DNA from: JAIBJN01 sp963838795
Lineage (GTDB): Bacteria > Actinomycetota > Thermoleophilia > Gaiellales > Gaiellaceae
DNA length: 64,000 nucleotides
Reading direction: 5' to 3'
Assembly (NCBI GenBank): GCA_963838795.1
Contig: CAWISL010000001.1
Span: 248,001 to 312,000 of the forward strand
The translations under genes and the position numbers were made by a program. Shown piece by piece: positions 23,522-32,580 of the stretch; position 1 is the stretch's first letter; every line of letters starts with the position of its first letter. The notes below the pieces were generated by a model. That model had not been told where the DNA came from. It made no database searches and saw nothing but the letters and a program-made list of their open reading frames with translations.

Positions 23522-25108
23522 ATGGCCATCAGCGAGACAACGGGCCTCGAGGCGCACGGGGTCAACCCGCGAGGATCCGTCTTCTGGAATCCGAGCGCCT
23601 CCATGTGCTACACGCACTCGCTCGCGCGAGAGGAGGCGCGCCTGGCTGAAGGCGGGCCGCTCGTGGTCGACACCGGCCGCCACACAGGCCGTTCGCCGAA
23701 AGATCGCTTCGTCGTCCGCGAGCCGGGCTCCGACGAGCGGATTGCCTGGGGCAGCGTCAACCAGCCCATCTCGGAAGACGACTTCGACGGGCTGCGCGAC
23801 AAGGTCGTCGCGCAGCTCGAAAGCGGCGACGCCTACGTTGTCGACGCCTTTGCCGGGGCGGATCCGGCTCATCGACTTGCAGTCCGCGTCGTCACCGAGT
23901 CCCCGTGGCACGCACTCTTCGCGCGCACGCTCTTCATCAACCCGAGCGAGCGGGAGCTCGCCGACCACCGGCCGGACGCGCTCGTCCTCCATGCGCCGTC
24001 CGTTGCGGCGAATCCTGACGAGGACGGAACGCGGAGCGAAACGTTCATCCTGCTGCACCCGACACGGGCCGAGGTCGTGATCGGCGGGACGCTCTATGCG
24101 GGGGAGATCAAGAAGTCGATCTTCGCGCTCATGAACGACCGCCTTCCCCTCGAGGGCGTCTTCCCCATGCACTGCTCGGCGAACGTCGACGACGACGGCC
24201 GTGTGGCCGTCTTCTTCGGGCTCTCTGGAACGGGCAAGACGACACTCTCCGCGGATCCTGAGCGTCGCCTCATCGGGGACGACGAGCATGGCTGGGGCGA
24301 GGCCGGCGTCTTCAACTTCGAAGGCGGCTGCTACGCGAAGGTGATCCGGCTCTCGCCCAAGGCGGAGCCCGAGATCTACCGGACGACACGGACCTTCGGC
24401 ACCGTGCTCGAGAACGTGGTGATGGACGAGCGCGGAGTCCTCGACCTCGACGACGACTCGAAGACGGAGAACACGCGCGCCGCCTACAAGCTCGAGCAGA
24501 TCCGAAACGCGCTCCCGGCGAAGCGCGCGGGCCATCCGAGTTTCGTCGTCTTCCTCACGGCGGACGCTTTCGGCATCCTGCCTCCGATCGCGCGGCTCAC
24601 CCGCGACCAGGCGCTCTTCTACTTTCTCTCCGGCTTCACCGCCAAGCTCGCCGGCACGGAGATCGGGGTGAAGGAGCCGCAGCCGACCTTCTCGGCTTGC
24701 TTCGGCGCGCCGTTTCTCCCTCAGGAGCCGGCCGTGTACGCTCGTATGCTCGGCGAGAAGCTCGACGCCCACCCACAGGTCAACGTTTGGCTCGTCAATA
24801 CCGGCTGGACGGGTGGGCCATACGGCGAGGGCGAGCGCATGCCGATCGCAGCGACCCGCGGGCTCCTGCGGGCAGCGCTCGAGGATGATCTCGAGGACGT
24901 CGAGTATCGCGTCGACCCAACGTTCGGGTTCGACGTTCCGGTTCGCGCGCACGGGGTCCATTCGCGCCTCCTCGACCCGCGCTCGACTTGGCGCGACCCC
25001 GCGGCCTACGACGCCAAGGCGCGCGAGCTGGCGGCGATGTTCCGCGAGAATTTCGAGCGTTTCAACGACGCTGACGAAGCGGTGCGCCTGGCCGGCCCCC
25101 GTCTCTGA
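23522..25108 (+). CDS. pckA: Phosphoenolpyruvate carboxykinase (ATP)
   Basis: 528 residues; converts oxaloacetate and ATP to PEP and CO2 at the entry of gluconeogenesis. The ATP-type signature is present: TGRSPKDRFVV near residue 56, FPMHCSANV (metal/substrate His), the P-loop FFGLSGTGKTTLSADP near 233, LIGDDEHGW (kinase-2 type Asp pair) and ENTRAAYKLE. TACGAT ends 7 bases before the ATG, a leaderless-type promoter. The sdh genes follow 37 bases downstream, linking oxaloacetate supply with succinate oxidation. Confidence 0.95.
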   Translation: MAISETTGLEAHGVNPRGSVFWNPSASMCYTHSLAREEARLAEGGPLVVDTGRHTGRSPKDRFVVREPGSDERIAWGSVNQPISEDDFDGLRDKVVAQLESGDAYVVDAFAGADPAHRLAVRVVTESPWHALFARTLFINPSERELADHRPDALVLHAPSVAANPDEDGTRSETFILLHPTRAEVVIGGTLYAGEIKKSIFALMNDRLPLEGVFPMHCSANVDDDGRVAVFFGLSGTGKTTLSADPERRLIGDDEHGWGEAGVFNFEGGCYAKVIRLSPKAEPEIYRTTRTFGTVLENVVMDERGVLDLDDDSKTENTRAAYKLEQIRNALPAKRAGHPSFVVFLTADAFGILPPIARLTRDQALFYFLSGFTAKLAGTEIGVKEPQPTFSACFGAPFLPQEPAVYARMLGEKLDAHPQVNVWLVNTGWTGGPYGEGERMPIAATRGLLRAALEDDLEDVEYRVDPTFGFDVPVRAHGVHSRLLDPRSTWRDPAAYDAKARELAAMFRENFERFNDADEAVRLAGPRL

Positions 25109-25145
25109 CGCGTCCCCAAGGGCGTTTCCTATAGCTTCCCTGGCG

Positions 25146-26828
25146 GTGGAAGCGAAGCACGACGTCCTCATCGTCGGCGCCGGCTGTGCGGGCATGCGCG
25201 CAGCGATCGAGGCATTCGACGCCGGCGCCGACGTCGCCGTCATCTCCAAGATCCATCCCACGCGCAGCCACTCCGGGGCGGCGGAAGGCGGGATCAACGC
25301 AGCGCTCGGGAACGCCTCCGAGGACGACCCCGAGAAGCACGCGTTCGACACGGTCAAGGGCTCCGACTACCTCGGCGACCAGGACGCGATCGAGGTCCTC
25401 TGCCAGGAGGCGCCGGCCGACGTCTACCAGCTCGAGCACTGGGGCGCCGTCTTCTCGCGGACGGACGACGGCCGGATCGCGCAGCGCCCCTTCGGCGCCG
25501 CCGGCGAGCCGCGGACGGCGTACGCGGCCGACATCACCGGCCACGTGCTCGTCCACGTCCTCTACGAGCAGATGATGAAGCGCGACGTCAGGACCTACGA
25601 GGAGTGGTTCGCCTGGAGGCTCGTCGAGGACGACGGGCGCTGCCAGGGCGTCATCTGCTGGGACTTGCTCGACGGTGGGCTGAAGCTCGTCGGCGCGAAG
25701 ACGGTCATCCTCTGCACTGGGGGCGCCGGACGGCTCTACACGGGGACGACGAACGCCTACTCCTGCACCGGCGACGGCATGGCGCTGGCGCTCCGGATGG
25801 GCGTGCCGCTGAAGGACATGGAGATGATGCAGTTCCACCCGACGACCCTCTCTCCGTCGGGCGTGCTCATCACCGAGGGCTGTCGCGGCGAGGGCGCCTA
25901 CCTGCTGAACTCGGAGGGCGAGCGCTTCCTGAAGGACTATGCGCCCAACGCGATGGAGCTGGCGAGCCGCGACGTCATCTCCCGCGCAGAGCAAATCGAG
26001 ATCGACGAGGGGAGGGGCGTCGACGGGAACGTCCTCCTCGACCTCCGCCACCTCGGCGCCGACCGGATCATCGAGCGCCTGCACGGGACGCGCGAGCTGA
26101 GCATGGTCTTCGCCGGCGTCGACCCGATCCACGAGCCGATCCCGGTGCGACCCGGCTCCCACTACCACATGGGCGGCGTCGACACCGACCTCGACGGCAA
26201 GACGACCCTCGAAGGCCTCTACGCCGCCGGCGAGTGCGCGTGCGTCTCCGTTCACGGGGCCAACCGCCTGGGTGGAAACGCGCTCATGGAGACGATCACG
26301 TACGGCAAGCGGGCGGGGAGGGCTGCCGCCGAGTGGGCCCTAGCCAACACCGTCGTCGCGCCGCCGGTCTCTGCGCTGGGGGACGCCGAGCAGGAGCTCG
26401 GAGAGCTGCTCGACCGCGCCGAGGGAGAGCGCCCGCACGCCATCCGCGACGAGATGGCCTCGACGATGCACGAGAACTTCGGCGTCTTCCGGCGCGAGGA
26501 GCAGATGCGCCTCCAGGGCGAGGTCATCGGCGGGCTGCGCGAGCGCTACGAGCGTGTCGTCGTCGAGGACAAGGGCGACGTCTTCAACAGCGACCTGACG
26601 CAGGCCCTCGAGCTCGGCTTCCTGCTCGAGCTCGCCGCCTGCATGGTCGAGGCCGGGCTCGCCCGCAAGGAGAGCCGCGGCGCGCACGCGCGGCCCTATG
26701 ACTATCCCGAACGGGACGACGCCAACTTCATGCAGCACACGCTGGTCACGCTGGTCGACGGACGCCCGCAGCTCACCTGGGCCCCGGTCCGGGTGACGCA
26801 TTGGGAGCCGATGGAGAGGACCTACTAG
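25146..26828 (+). CDS. sdhA: Succinate dehydrogenase flavoprotein subunit
   Basis: 560 residues. FAD-binding Rossmann motif VLIVGAGCAGMRAAIEA at the N-terminus, the covalent-FAD region THPTRSHSGAAEGGINAAL-like (here IHPTRSHSGAAEGGINAAL, with His), then MEMMQFHPTTLSPSGVLITEGCRGEG with catalytic Arg, and YAAGECACVSVHGANRLGGNAL. It oxidises succinate to fumarate and passes electrons to SdhB. The GTG start at 25146 is 10 bases after TATAGC. The stop is directly followed by the GTG of sdhB. Confidence 0.94.
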   Translation: MEAKHDVLIVGAGCAGMRAAIEAFDAGADVAVISKIHPTRSHSGAAEGGINAALGNASEDDPEKHAFDTVKGSDYLGDQDAIEVLCQEAPADVYQLEHWGAVFSRTDDGRIAQRPFGAAGEPRTAYAADITGHVLVHVLYEQMMKRDVRTYEEWFAWRLVEDDGRCQGVICWDLLDGGLKLVGAKTVILCTGGAGRLYTGTTNAYSCTGDGMALALRMGVPLKDMEMMQFHPTTLSPSGVLITEGCRGEGAYLLNSEGERFLKDYAPNAMELASRDVISRAEQIEIDEGRGVDGNVLLDLRHLGADRIIERLHGTRELSMVFAGVDPIHEPIPVRPGSHYHMGGVDTDLDGKTTLEGLYAAGECACVSVHGANRLGGNALMETITYGKRAGRAAAEWALANTVVAPPVSALGDAEQELGELLDRAEGERPHAIRDEMASTMHENFGVFRREEQMRLQGEVIGGLRERYERVVVEDKGDVFNSDLTQALELGFLLELAACMVEAGLARKESRGAHARPYDYPERDDANFMQHTLVTLVDGRPQLTWAPVRVTHWEPMERTY

Positions 26829-27854
26829 GTGGACGTAGCGCTCAAGATCTGGAGGTTCGACCCGGAGACGGGCGAGCGCGTGCTGCGGGACTACGAGGTG
26901 GAGGCCCCCGAGTGGGCCTGTCTCCTCGACGTGCTCGACATCGTCAAGGACCAGGTCGACGGGACGCTCTCCTACCGGAAGAGCTGTCGCATGATGATCT
27001 GCGGCTCCTGCGGGATGCGCATGGACGGCCGCGCAGTCCTCGCCTGCAAGGAGCGCATGAAGCCCATCGTCGACCGCGGCCACGTCCCGGTGATCTCGGC
27101 GATGGGAAACATGCCCGTCCTCAAGGACCTCGTCGTCGACATGAAGCCCTTCTGGACGAAGGTCAGGAACATGAAGCCGTGGGTGGAGACGGGCTTCCTC
27201 GACGTCCCCGAGCGGGAGCACCGCGTCTCGCCGCTGGAGATGGCGCCGATCCAGAAGGAGGCGCTCTGCATCATGTGCGGCTGCTGCGTCTCCGAGTGCA
27301 ACTCGATGGAGTCCGACCCCGAGTTCTTCGGGCCGGCCGCTCTCGCCAAGGGCTTTCGCTTCGTCGGTGACCCACGCGACCAGGCCGCGGTCGAGCGGCT
27401 CGAGCGCTACAACGACGAGCACGGCATCTGGGACTGCACGCGGTGCTACTTCTGCAACGAGCGCTGCCCCAAGGGGGTGGACCCGCGCGATGCGATCGCC
27501 AAGCTCGGCGCGGAGTCGATCCGGCTCGGGATCGACCGCGACATGGGAGCGAAGCACGCGCTCTGGTTCGTGCACTCTGCGAAGACCACGGGGTGGCTCC
27601 GCGAGACCGAGCTCGTCCCCAAGACCCAGGGCGTCCTCGGGGCGCTGAAGGAGACGAAGTTCGCGCTCTCCATGTTCAAGCACGGCAAGGTCCCACTCGT
27701 CCCGCACGTGGCCGAGAACGTGCAGGAGGCGCGCGCGCTCTACGAGGTCGTCAAGGCGCAGGAGCGCGGTGGCGCGGCCGGCATCGTCCAGAGTGAGCGC
27801 GCGCTCGCGCGGCTGGAGCACGGCGGCGAGATCCCGCCGGAGGCGGCGGAATGA
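26829..27854 (+). CDS. sdhB: Succinate dehydrogenase iron-sulfur subunit with C-terminal extension
   Basis: 341 residues, longer than the usual 230-260. The N-terminal [2Fe-2S] set is SCRMMICGSCGMRMDGRAVLACK. The C-terminal ferredoxin-like sets are LCIMCGCCVSEC (about 147) and WDCTRCYFCNERCPKGVDP (about 203), for the 3Fe/4Fe clusters. The extra roughly 80 C-terminal residues (from GWLRETELVPK onward) are not needed for clusters and may dock the HdrB-like third subunit. It starts immediately after the sdhA stop and overlaps the next gene by ATGA. Confidence 0.92.
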   Translation: MDVALKIWRFDPETGERVLRDYEVEAPEWACLLDVLDIVKDQVDGTLSYRKSCRMMICGSCGMRMDGRAVLACKERMKPIVDRGHVPVISAMGNMPVLKDLVVDMKPFWTKVRNMKPWVETGFLDVPEREHRVSPLEMAPIQKEALCIMCGCCVSECNSMESDPEFFGPAALAKGFRFVGDPRDQAAVERLERYNDEHGIWDCTRCYFCNERCPKGVDPRDAIAKLGAESIRLGIDRDMGAKHALWFVHSAKTTGWLRETELVPKTQGVLGALKETKFALSMFKHGKVPLVPHVAENVQEARALYEVVKAQERGGAAGIVQSERALARLEHGGEIPPEAAE

Positions 27855-28735
27855 GGGTCGCCTACTACAAGGGCTGCCTGGCGTCGCTTTCCGCCAAGGA
27901 GCTCGACACCTCGACCCAGGCGCTCGCTCCCATGCTCGGGATCGAGCTGGAGGAGTTGAAGGCCGTCACCTGCTGCGGCGCCGGCGACATCCACGAGGCC
28001 GAGCCTGACTACTACCTCCACCTGAACGCCCGTATCCTCGCCTACGCCGAGGCCACGGGCTGCGACACCCTGATGACGATCTGCAACGTCTGCACGCTCA
28101 ACCTGCGGCAGGCAAACCACTCCCTCCAAAACGACGACGCCCTGCGCGTGCGCGTCGGCGAGAACCTGGAGAAGGTCGGCGCGCCGCCCTACTCCGGCGG
28201 CGTCGAGGTGAAGCACCTCCTCTGGCTGGTCGCCGAGGGCGACGGCTACGAGAAGCTCAAGGAGGTCGCGCACAAAGGCCTGAAGGGGCTGAAGGTGGCG
28301 CCGTTCTACGGCTGCCAGATCCTCCGTCCCTCGAAGCTCCTCGGCTTCGAGGATCCAGACCGGCCGTCCTCGCTGGAGGCGATCATCGAAGCCTGCGGGG
28401 GCGAGGCGGTCGACTACCCGGCGAAGATCAAGTGCTGCGGCTTCCCGATCATCCAGGCTCGCGAGGAGACAGCTCTCGGCGAGCTCGTCCAGCCGATCCG
28501 CCAGTCGATCGAGGCCGGCGCCGACGCGATGGTGACGCCGTGCCCGCTCTGCCATCTCTCTCTAGACGCGTGGCAGTCGAAGCTCGAGGCGCAGACGGGC
28601 GAGCGCTTCCAGATGCCGATCCTGCACCTGTCGCAGCTGATCGGCGTGGCGGCCGGGCTTGACGACTCCGAGCTGAAGTTCAAGCGCCACGTCGTCCCGG
28701 TCGACCCGGTCCTGGAGAAGCTGCAGGCTCCTTGA
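27851..28735 (+). CDS. sdhE: HdrB-like third subunit of type-E succinate:quinone reductase
   Basis: 294 residues with two copies of the CCG domain: C9, VTCCGAG near 38 and CNVC near 78, then YGCQ near 157, KCCGFP near 196 and CPLCH near 232. These domains bind noncubane Fe-S clusters in heterodisulfide reductase HdrB. In non-classical (type E) SQRs this soluble subunit replaces the haem b anchors. No SdhC/SdhD-like membrane gene is present here, which supports the type-E assignment. It is coupled to sdhB by ATGA. The symbol follows SQR usage, not the flavinylation factor of the same name. Confidence 0.86.
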   Translation: MRVAYYKGCLASLSAKELDTSTQALAPMLGIELEELKAVTCCGAGDIHEAEPDYYLHLNARILAYAEATGCDTLMTICNVCTLNLRQANHSLQNDDALRVRVGENLEKVGAPPYSGGVEVKHLLWLVAEGDGYEKLKEVAHKGLKGLKVAPFYGCQILRPSKLLGFEDPDRPSSLEAIIEACGGEAVDYPAKIKCCGFPIIQAREETALGELVQPIRQSIEAGADAMVTPCPLCHLSLDAWQSKLEAQTGERFQMPILHLSQLIGVAAGLDDSELKFKRHVVPVDPVLEKLQAP

Positions 28736-29556
28736 TGTGGCTCCTCGTCGCGGTCGCGGTCGTCGCCGCGGCCGGGCTCGGGTGGGGGCTCTTCGAAGCG
28801 CAGTGGGTCGAGCTGATCGAGCGCGACGCGCCCGTGGCAGGGCTTCCGTCCGAGCTCGACGGCTTCCGGATCCTGCACATCTCCGACTTCCATCTCGGCA
28901 CCGTCTCGCTGAACGGCCGCGCCCTGCGGAAGGCGGTGGACTGGGCGGCCGCGCAGGAGATCGACCTCGTCGCCGTCACCGGCGATCTCGTGAGCCGGCG
29001 TCGAGGCATCTCGACGCTCGGCCGCGAGCTCGGGCGGCTTCACCCGCGCCACGGCACGTACGCGGTCCTCGGAAACCACGAGGTCGCTTCCACGCGCGAC
29101 CCGTTCAGCCGTCCGGCCGACCTCAGCGACATCGTTGCCGCCGTGCTGCTCGAGCACGAGTCGCTGATCCTGGACGTCGGGGGCCGGAAGGTGCAGGTGG
29201 CCGGCGGCGACCCGCGCCGACACCGTGAACGCCACGGCCTTCTCGCCGACCGCGGAGCGGACCTCCGTCTCCTGCTCGTCCACTTCCCCGACCCGGTGCA
29301 GACGCTCGTGCCGGGCGAGTTCCACGTGATCCTCGCAGGCCATCTCCACGGCGGGCAGATCTGCGTTCCCATCCCCCGCGGCAAGATCCGGCTCGAGCAC
29401 CTGCGCGCCCGCTACTGGGAGGGCCTCTTCGAGCTCCCGCAGGGGACGCTGCACGTTTCACGCGGGCTCGGCGCGAGCTTCGTCCCCTTCCGCTTCCTGG
29501 CCCGTCCCGAAGCCACGATCCTCACCCTACGGGCCCGTCCCGAAACGAAGCCCTGA
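28735..29556 (+). CDS. Membrane-anchored metallophosphoesterase (YaeI/YkuE-like)
   Basis: 273 residues. An N-terminal hydrophobic segment (WLLVAVAVVAAAGLGWGLF) precedes a calcineurin-like phosphoesterase domain: LHISDFHLG (DxH), VAVTGDLVSRR (GDxV), AVLGNHEV (GNHE), LLLVHFPD and AGHLHGGQI (GHxH). All dimetal ligands are present. The related enzymes act on lipid or nucleotide phosphates; the substrate is not evident. The ATG overlaps the sdhE stop by one base (TGATG). Confidence 0.86.
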   Translation: MWLLVAVAVVAAAGLGWGLFEAQWVELIERDAPVAGLPSELDGFRILHISDFHLGTVSLNGRALRKAVDWAAAQEIDLVAVTGDLVSRRRGISTLGRELGRLHPRHGTYAVLGNHEVASTRDPFSRPADLSDIVAAVLLEHESLILDVGGRKVQVAGGDPRRHRERHGLLADRGADLRLLLVHFPDPVQTLVPGEFHVILAGHLHGGQICVPIPRGKIRLEHLRARYWEGLFELPQGTLHVSRGLGASFVPFRFLARPEATILTLRARPETKP

Positions 29557-29620
29557 CCCCCGCCGGGCGGCGTCATTTCGAAACGGGCTCTGAGCGCCGC
29601 GGAGTAGACTCGGCGCGGGA

Positions 29621-30238
29621 ATGGCCTACCGCCTCTCGCCCGTCACGCGGGCGTCGATCGCCGGCGCTCCATCGGTGTGCGTGGACTGCGTCTTCTGGCA
29701 GTCGCGGAGCGGGAGGCCCGTCGACAAGGAGCGCTGGGCCGAGCGGGTCGAGGACGAGTGGGGCGCCTGGGGCACGCTCTACCGCGCCGAGCGCGACCGC
29801 CTGCTCGGGTTCGTCCAGTACGGGCCGGCCGGCCGGTTCCCGCGGGCTACCGACCTGCCGGCCGGGCCGCCCTCCCCGGATGCCGTGCTCGTGACCTGCG
29901 CCTATCTCGTCGACTCCTCCTCGCCGTGGGTCCTGCAGAGCCTCTTCCTGGCGGCGATCGGCGAGGCCCGCGACCGGGGCGTCAAGGCGATCGAGACGTT
30001 CGGCTACCGCTACCCGGAGGGGGCGACGAGCTACGAGCGCGTGCTGGTCCACCGGACGGTCTTCCCAGCGGACTTCCTCGCCGACTTCGGCTTCGTCGCG
30101 GTGCGGTGGTCCGGCGACGTGTGCCTTGCCCGGCTCGAGCTCGGCGGCCTCCAGCCGGTGGAGGAGGGGCCGACGGCCCGCGCCTGGCGGAAGGTGAAGG
30201 AAGCGTTCACGCCGGCCCCGGTGCCGCAGCGGCCGTAA
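29621..30238 (+). CDS. GNAT-like acyltransferase with N-terminal Cys pair
   Basis: 205 residues. A CVDCVFWQ motif (Cys 20 and 23) opens a domain that follows a GNAT-like plan: a substrate strand (LLGFVQYGPAGRFPRA), VLVTCAYLVDSSSPWVLQSLFLAAIGEARDRGVKAIETFGYRYPEG for the acyl-CoA strand and helix, and DFLADFGFVAVRWSGD at the end. TAGACT ends 10 bases before the ATG. The exact substrate is unknown. Confidence 0.7.
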   Translation: MAYRLSPVTRASIAGAPSVCVDCVFWQSRSGRPVDKERWAERVEDEWGAWGTLYRAERDRLLGFVQYGPAGRFPRATDLPAGPPSPDAVLVTCAYLVDSSSPWVLQSLFLAAIGEARDRGVKAIETFGYRYPEGATSYERVLVHRTVFPADFLADFGFVAVRWSGDVCLARLELGGLQPVEEGPTARAWRKVKEAFTPAPVPQRP

Positions 30239-30304
30239 GGTCGAGCCCGAGGCCTTGAGCGCGATCATGCTGGCGCTCACGAGAATCGGTCTCTTCGGTC
30301 GCGA

Positions 30305-31159
30305 CTAGCCGTCCCGAAGGACCGTGAAGAGTGTGAGCTGCATGCCGTCGGGCGCGCGCACGCGCGCGTTCAGGTCGCCCCACGGCGTCTGCGTGGCCGG
30401 GGCCAGCTCTTCGGCGCCGCCCGCCACCAGCTCGGCGGCCGTCCGCCCGGAGTCCTCGACCTCCAGTGCGAGCCGCACCGGTCCCGCGATACGCCGGCCG
30501 ACCTCGATCTCGTCGATCAGGTCGGCGTGGTCGGGCGAGACGATCTCGAGCGTACCGGCGCCGGCCTCGAGGATCGCGCCGCTGCCGGTGGGCTCGTCCC
30601 AGGCCAGGCGCACCGGCAGGCCGAGGACGTCCCGGTAGAACACCAGGGCCTCCGGGTAGCTCTCGACGGTGAGGGAGACGCGCAGCTCACGCACGGGCGC
30701 CGGACCCTGCGGCTCTGCAGCGGCGAAGCGGGCGAAGGGCTCCTCGGCGCCGGGCGTGTCCAGATGCTCGACCTGGAGAGGGCCGGCCGAGCGGAGCAAT
30801 GCCTGCATCTCGGTCGCGGTCGGGCCGAGCTCGAAGCCGGCCGCCGCCGCGACCTCCTTCGGCGCCGCGTAGACGATCCGCGAGGCTCCGACGAGGACGG
30901 CCGCGGCCTGGCACATCGGACACGGCTCGCAGCTCGAGACGACGGTCGTCCCCGCGAGATCGGCCCCCCGCGCGTTCCTGATCGCCTCGACCTCCGCGTG
31001 GGCAGTCGGGTCGGAGCTGAGCGCCGTGGTGTTGATGCCGGTGGCCAACACCTCGCCGTCCCGGACGACCAGCGCCCCGAAGGGCCCGCGGCCGGCCTCG
31101 GCGCTCTCCCGCGCGAGCCGCACGGCCTCGTCGAGCAGCTCCGGCATCGACCGCGGCAC
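30305..31159 (-). CDS. Fusion: nucleoside deaminase + VOC (glyoxalase-like) domain
   Basis: 284 residues. The first 150 residues are a zinc-dependent cytidine/guanine deaminase domain with DPTAHAEVEAIRNA (HAE) and SSCEPCPMCQAAA (PCxxC). The second half is a single VOC module (RVSLTVESYPEALVFYRDVLGLPVRLAWDE...DPDGMQLTLFTV-like end, here APDGMQLTLFTV). The fusion is continuous in frame with a short linker near residue 150. VOC domains often bind metal and small ligands; here it may sense or bind the deamination product. ATG at 31147 is an alternative start. Confidence 0.82.
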   Translation of the reverse strand: MPRSMPELLDEAVRLARESAEAGRGPFGALVVRDGEVLATGINTTALSSDPTAHAEVEAIRNARGADLAGTTVVSSCEPCPMCQAAAVLVGASRIVYAAPKEVAAAAGFELGPTATEMQALLRSAGPLQVEHLDTPGAEEPFARFAAAEPQGPAPVRELRVSLTVESYPEALVFYRDVLGLPVRLAWDEPTGSGAILEAGAGTLEIVSPDHADLIDEIEVGRRIAGPVRLALEVEDSGRTAAELVAGGAEELAPATQTPWGDLNARVRAPDGMQLTLFTVLRDG

Positions 31160-31203
31160 GAAGACAAGCTACCCTAGGGCGAGGCGACCGAGGGAGGTTG
31201 GCG

Positions 31204-31650
31204 ATGCTGCCGACGACGCGGGACCGGACCGACGATCTTCGTGCGCTGGAGGAGTTGTGGGCGGCTCCGGCGTTTGACGAGCCCAGGGTGGCTCGGCGGC
31301 GGACCCCGCTCGTCCCGGGCGCCCTCGTTGCCGGCGGCTGGCTGACGTTCTACGTCGTCGCGCTCGCCTTCCAGCCCGCGCCCGAGCACGGGATGACGTG
31401 GCCGGTCTGGGCGACTGCCGTCTCGGTCGCGCAGATCCTGCTGCTCCTGGGCGCGGCTGCCATCGGCCCGCTCTTCGCCAAGGCTGGCTTCGCGGGCGCC
31501 GCGCTCGCAGGCCCCCTGGGGATCGTCCTCGCGATCAACTGCCGCGCGGCCGAGCATCATCTGGGGAACTGGTGGCTGGCCGAGCTGGGAGCCGCGATCG
31601 CCCTCACCGGCCTAGCGGCGGCCGGACTCGCGCAGCGACTACGCCGCTAG
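31204..31650 (+). CDS. Hypothetical membrane protein (three hydrophobic segments)
   Basis: 148 residues with an N-terminal acidic cytoplasmic part (about 1-38) and hydrophobic segments at roughly 40-56 (LVPGALVAGGWLTFYVVALAF), 70-92, 97-110 and 122-143. ATG 31204 follows a good GGGAGG site, so it is preferred over the TTG six bases upstream. The end overlaps the convergent asd gene by 12 bases. No family is recognised. Confidence 0.65.
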   Translation: MLPTTRDRTDDLRALEELWAAPAFDEPRVARRRTPLVPGALVAGGWLTFYVVALAFQPAPEHGMTWPVWATAVSVAQILLLLGAAAIGPLFAKAGFAGAALAGPLGIVLAINCRAAEHHLGNWWLAELGAAIALTGLAAAGLAQRLRR

Positions 31651-32580
31651 CAGACGGCGCGCGAGCAGGAGCTCGGCGATCTGGACGGCGTTCAGCGCCG
31701 CGCCCTTGCGCAAGTTGTCGTTGACGGCCCAGAGGGCGAGCCCCTCACCGGCCGTGTCGCGGCGGATGCGTCCCACGAGCACCTTGTCCCGACCCGCCGC
31801 GTCCGCCGGAGTCGGGAGATCGGCCAGCTCGACCTGCTCGGAGGACGCCAGCGCTTCGCGGGCCTCGTCGGGCGAGAGCGGCGAGGAGGTCTCGACCCAC
31901 ACCGCCTGGGCATGACCGACGAGTACCGGCACGCGCACGCAGGTCGCGTGGAGCGGAAGCTCCGGCAGCTCGAGGATCTTTCGCGTCTCGGCACGGAGCT
32001 TCCACTCCTCCGAGAACTCCTCGCCGTCCAGCTCCCAGTCCATGCCGAGGTCGCCCTCGGCCGGCTCGCTGCCGCGCAGTCGCTCGATGCCCGCGTCTCC
32101 GGCTCCCGAGGCCGACTGGTAGGTGGCCAGGCGCACGCGAGCAAGCCCGGCCGCCTCGCGCAGCGGCTCGAGCACGCAGGCGAGCTGCATCGCGGAGCAG
32201 TTCGGGTTGGCGACGATCTCGCTCTCATCGAGCGCCTGGTCGTTGACGCCCGCAACGACGAGCGGGATGCCGTCCTGGAGGCGGTAGGCGTCCGACTTGT
32301 CGATGACGACGGCGCCGCCTCGAACGGCGTGAGGGACGAGGTCACGGCTCGCGTCCGTGCCGACCGAGAAGAAGACGAGGTCGAGCCCGCCGGCCGCGAG
32401 CGCCTCGGGCGTCGCCTCCTCGACGAGCAGCTCGCGGCTGCCGTACGAGACCACCCTGCCGGCCGAGCGCGTCGATGCGAAGGCGCGCACGTCTTCGAAC
32501 CCGCGCGCGGCGAGGAGCTCGAGCGTCACGGTTCCCACGGCGCCGGTGGCGCCGACGACCCCGACGCGCACGTCAGCCAA
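31639..32580 (-). CDS. asd: Aspartate-semialdehyde dehydrogenase
   Basis: 313 residues. It reduces aspartyl phosphate to aspartate semialdehyde for lysine, threonine, methionine and diaminopimelate. NADP loop VGVVGATGAVGTVTLELL, the catalytic Cys in VANPNCSAMQLA near residue 125, ATYQSASGAG, and the active-site His in the LPLHATCVRVPVLVGHAQAVWVE block. The TTG start at 32580 lies inside the end of lysC (8-base overlap), so the two are translationally coupled, as expected for consecutive enzymes. Confidence 0.93.
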   Translation of the reverse strand: MADVRVGVVGATGAVGTVTLELLAARGFEDVRAFASTRSAGRVVSYGSRELLVEEATPEALAAGGLDLVFFSVGTDASRDLVPHAVRGGAVVIDKSDAYRLQDGIPLVVAGVNDQALDESEIVANPNCSAMQLACVLEPLREAAGLARVRLATYQSASGAGDAGIERLRGSEPAEGDLGMDWELDGEEFSEEWKLRAETRKILELPELPLHATCVRVPVLVGHAQAVWVETSSPLSPDEAREALASSEQVELADLPTPADAAGRDKVLVGRIRRDTAGEGLALWAVNDNLRKGAALNAVQIAELLLARRLLAA

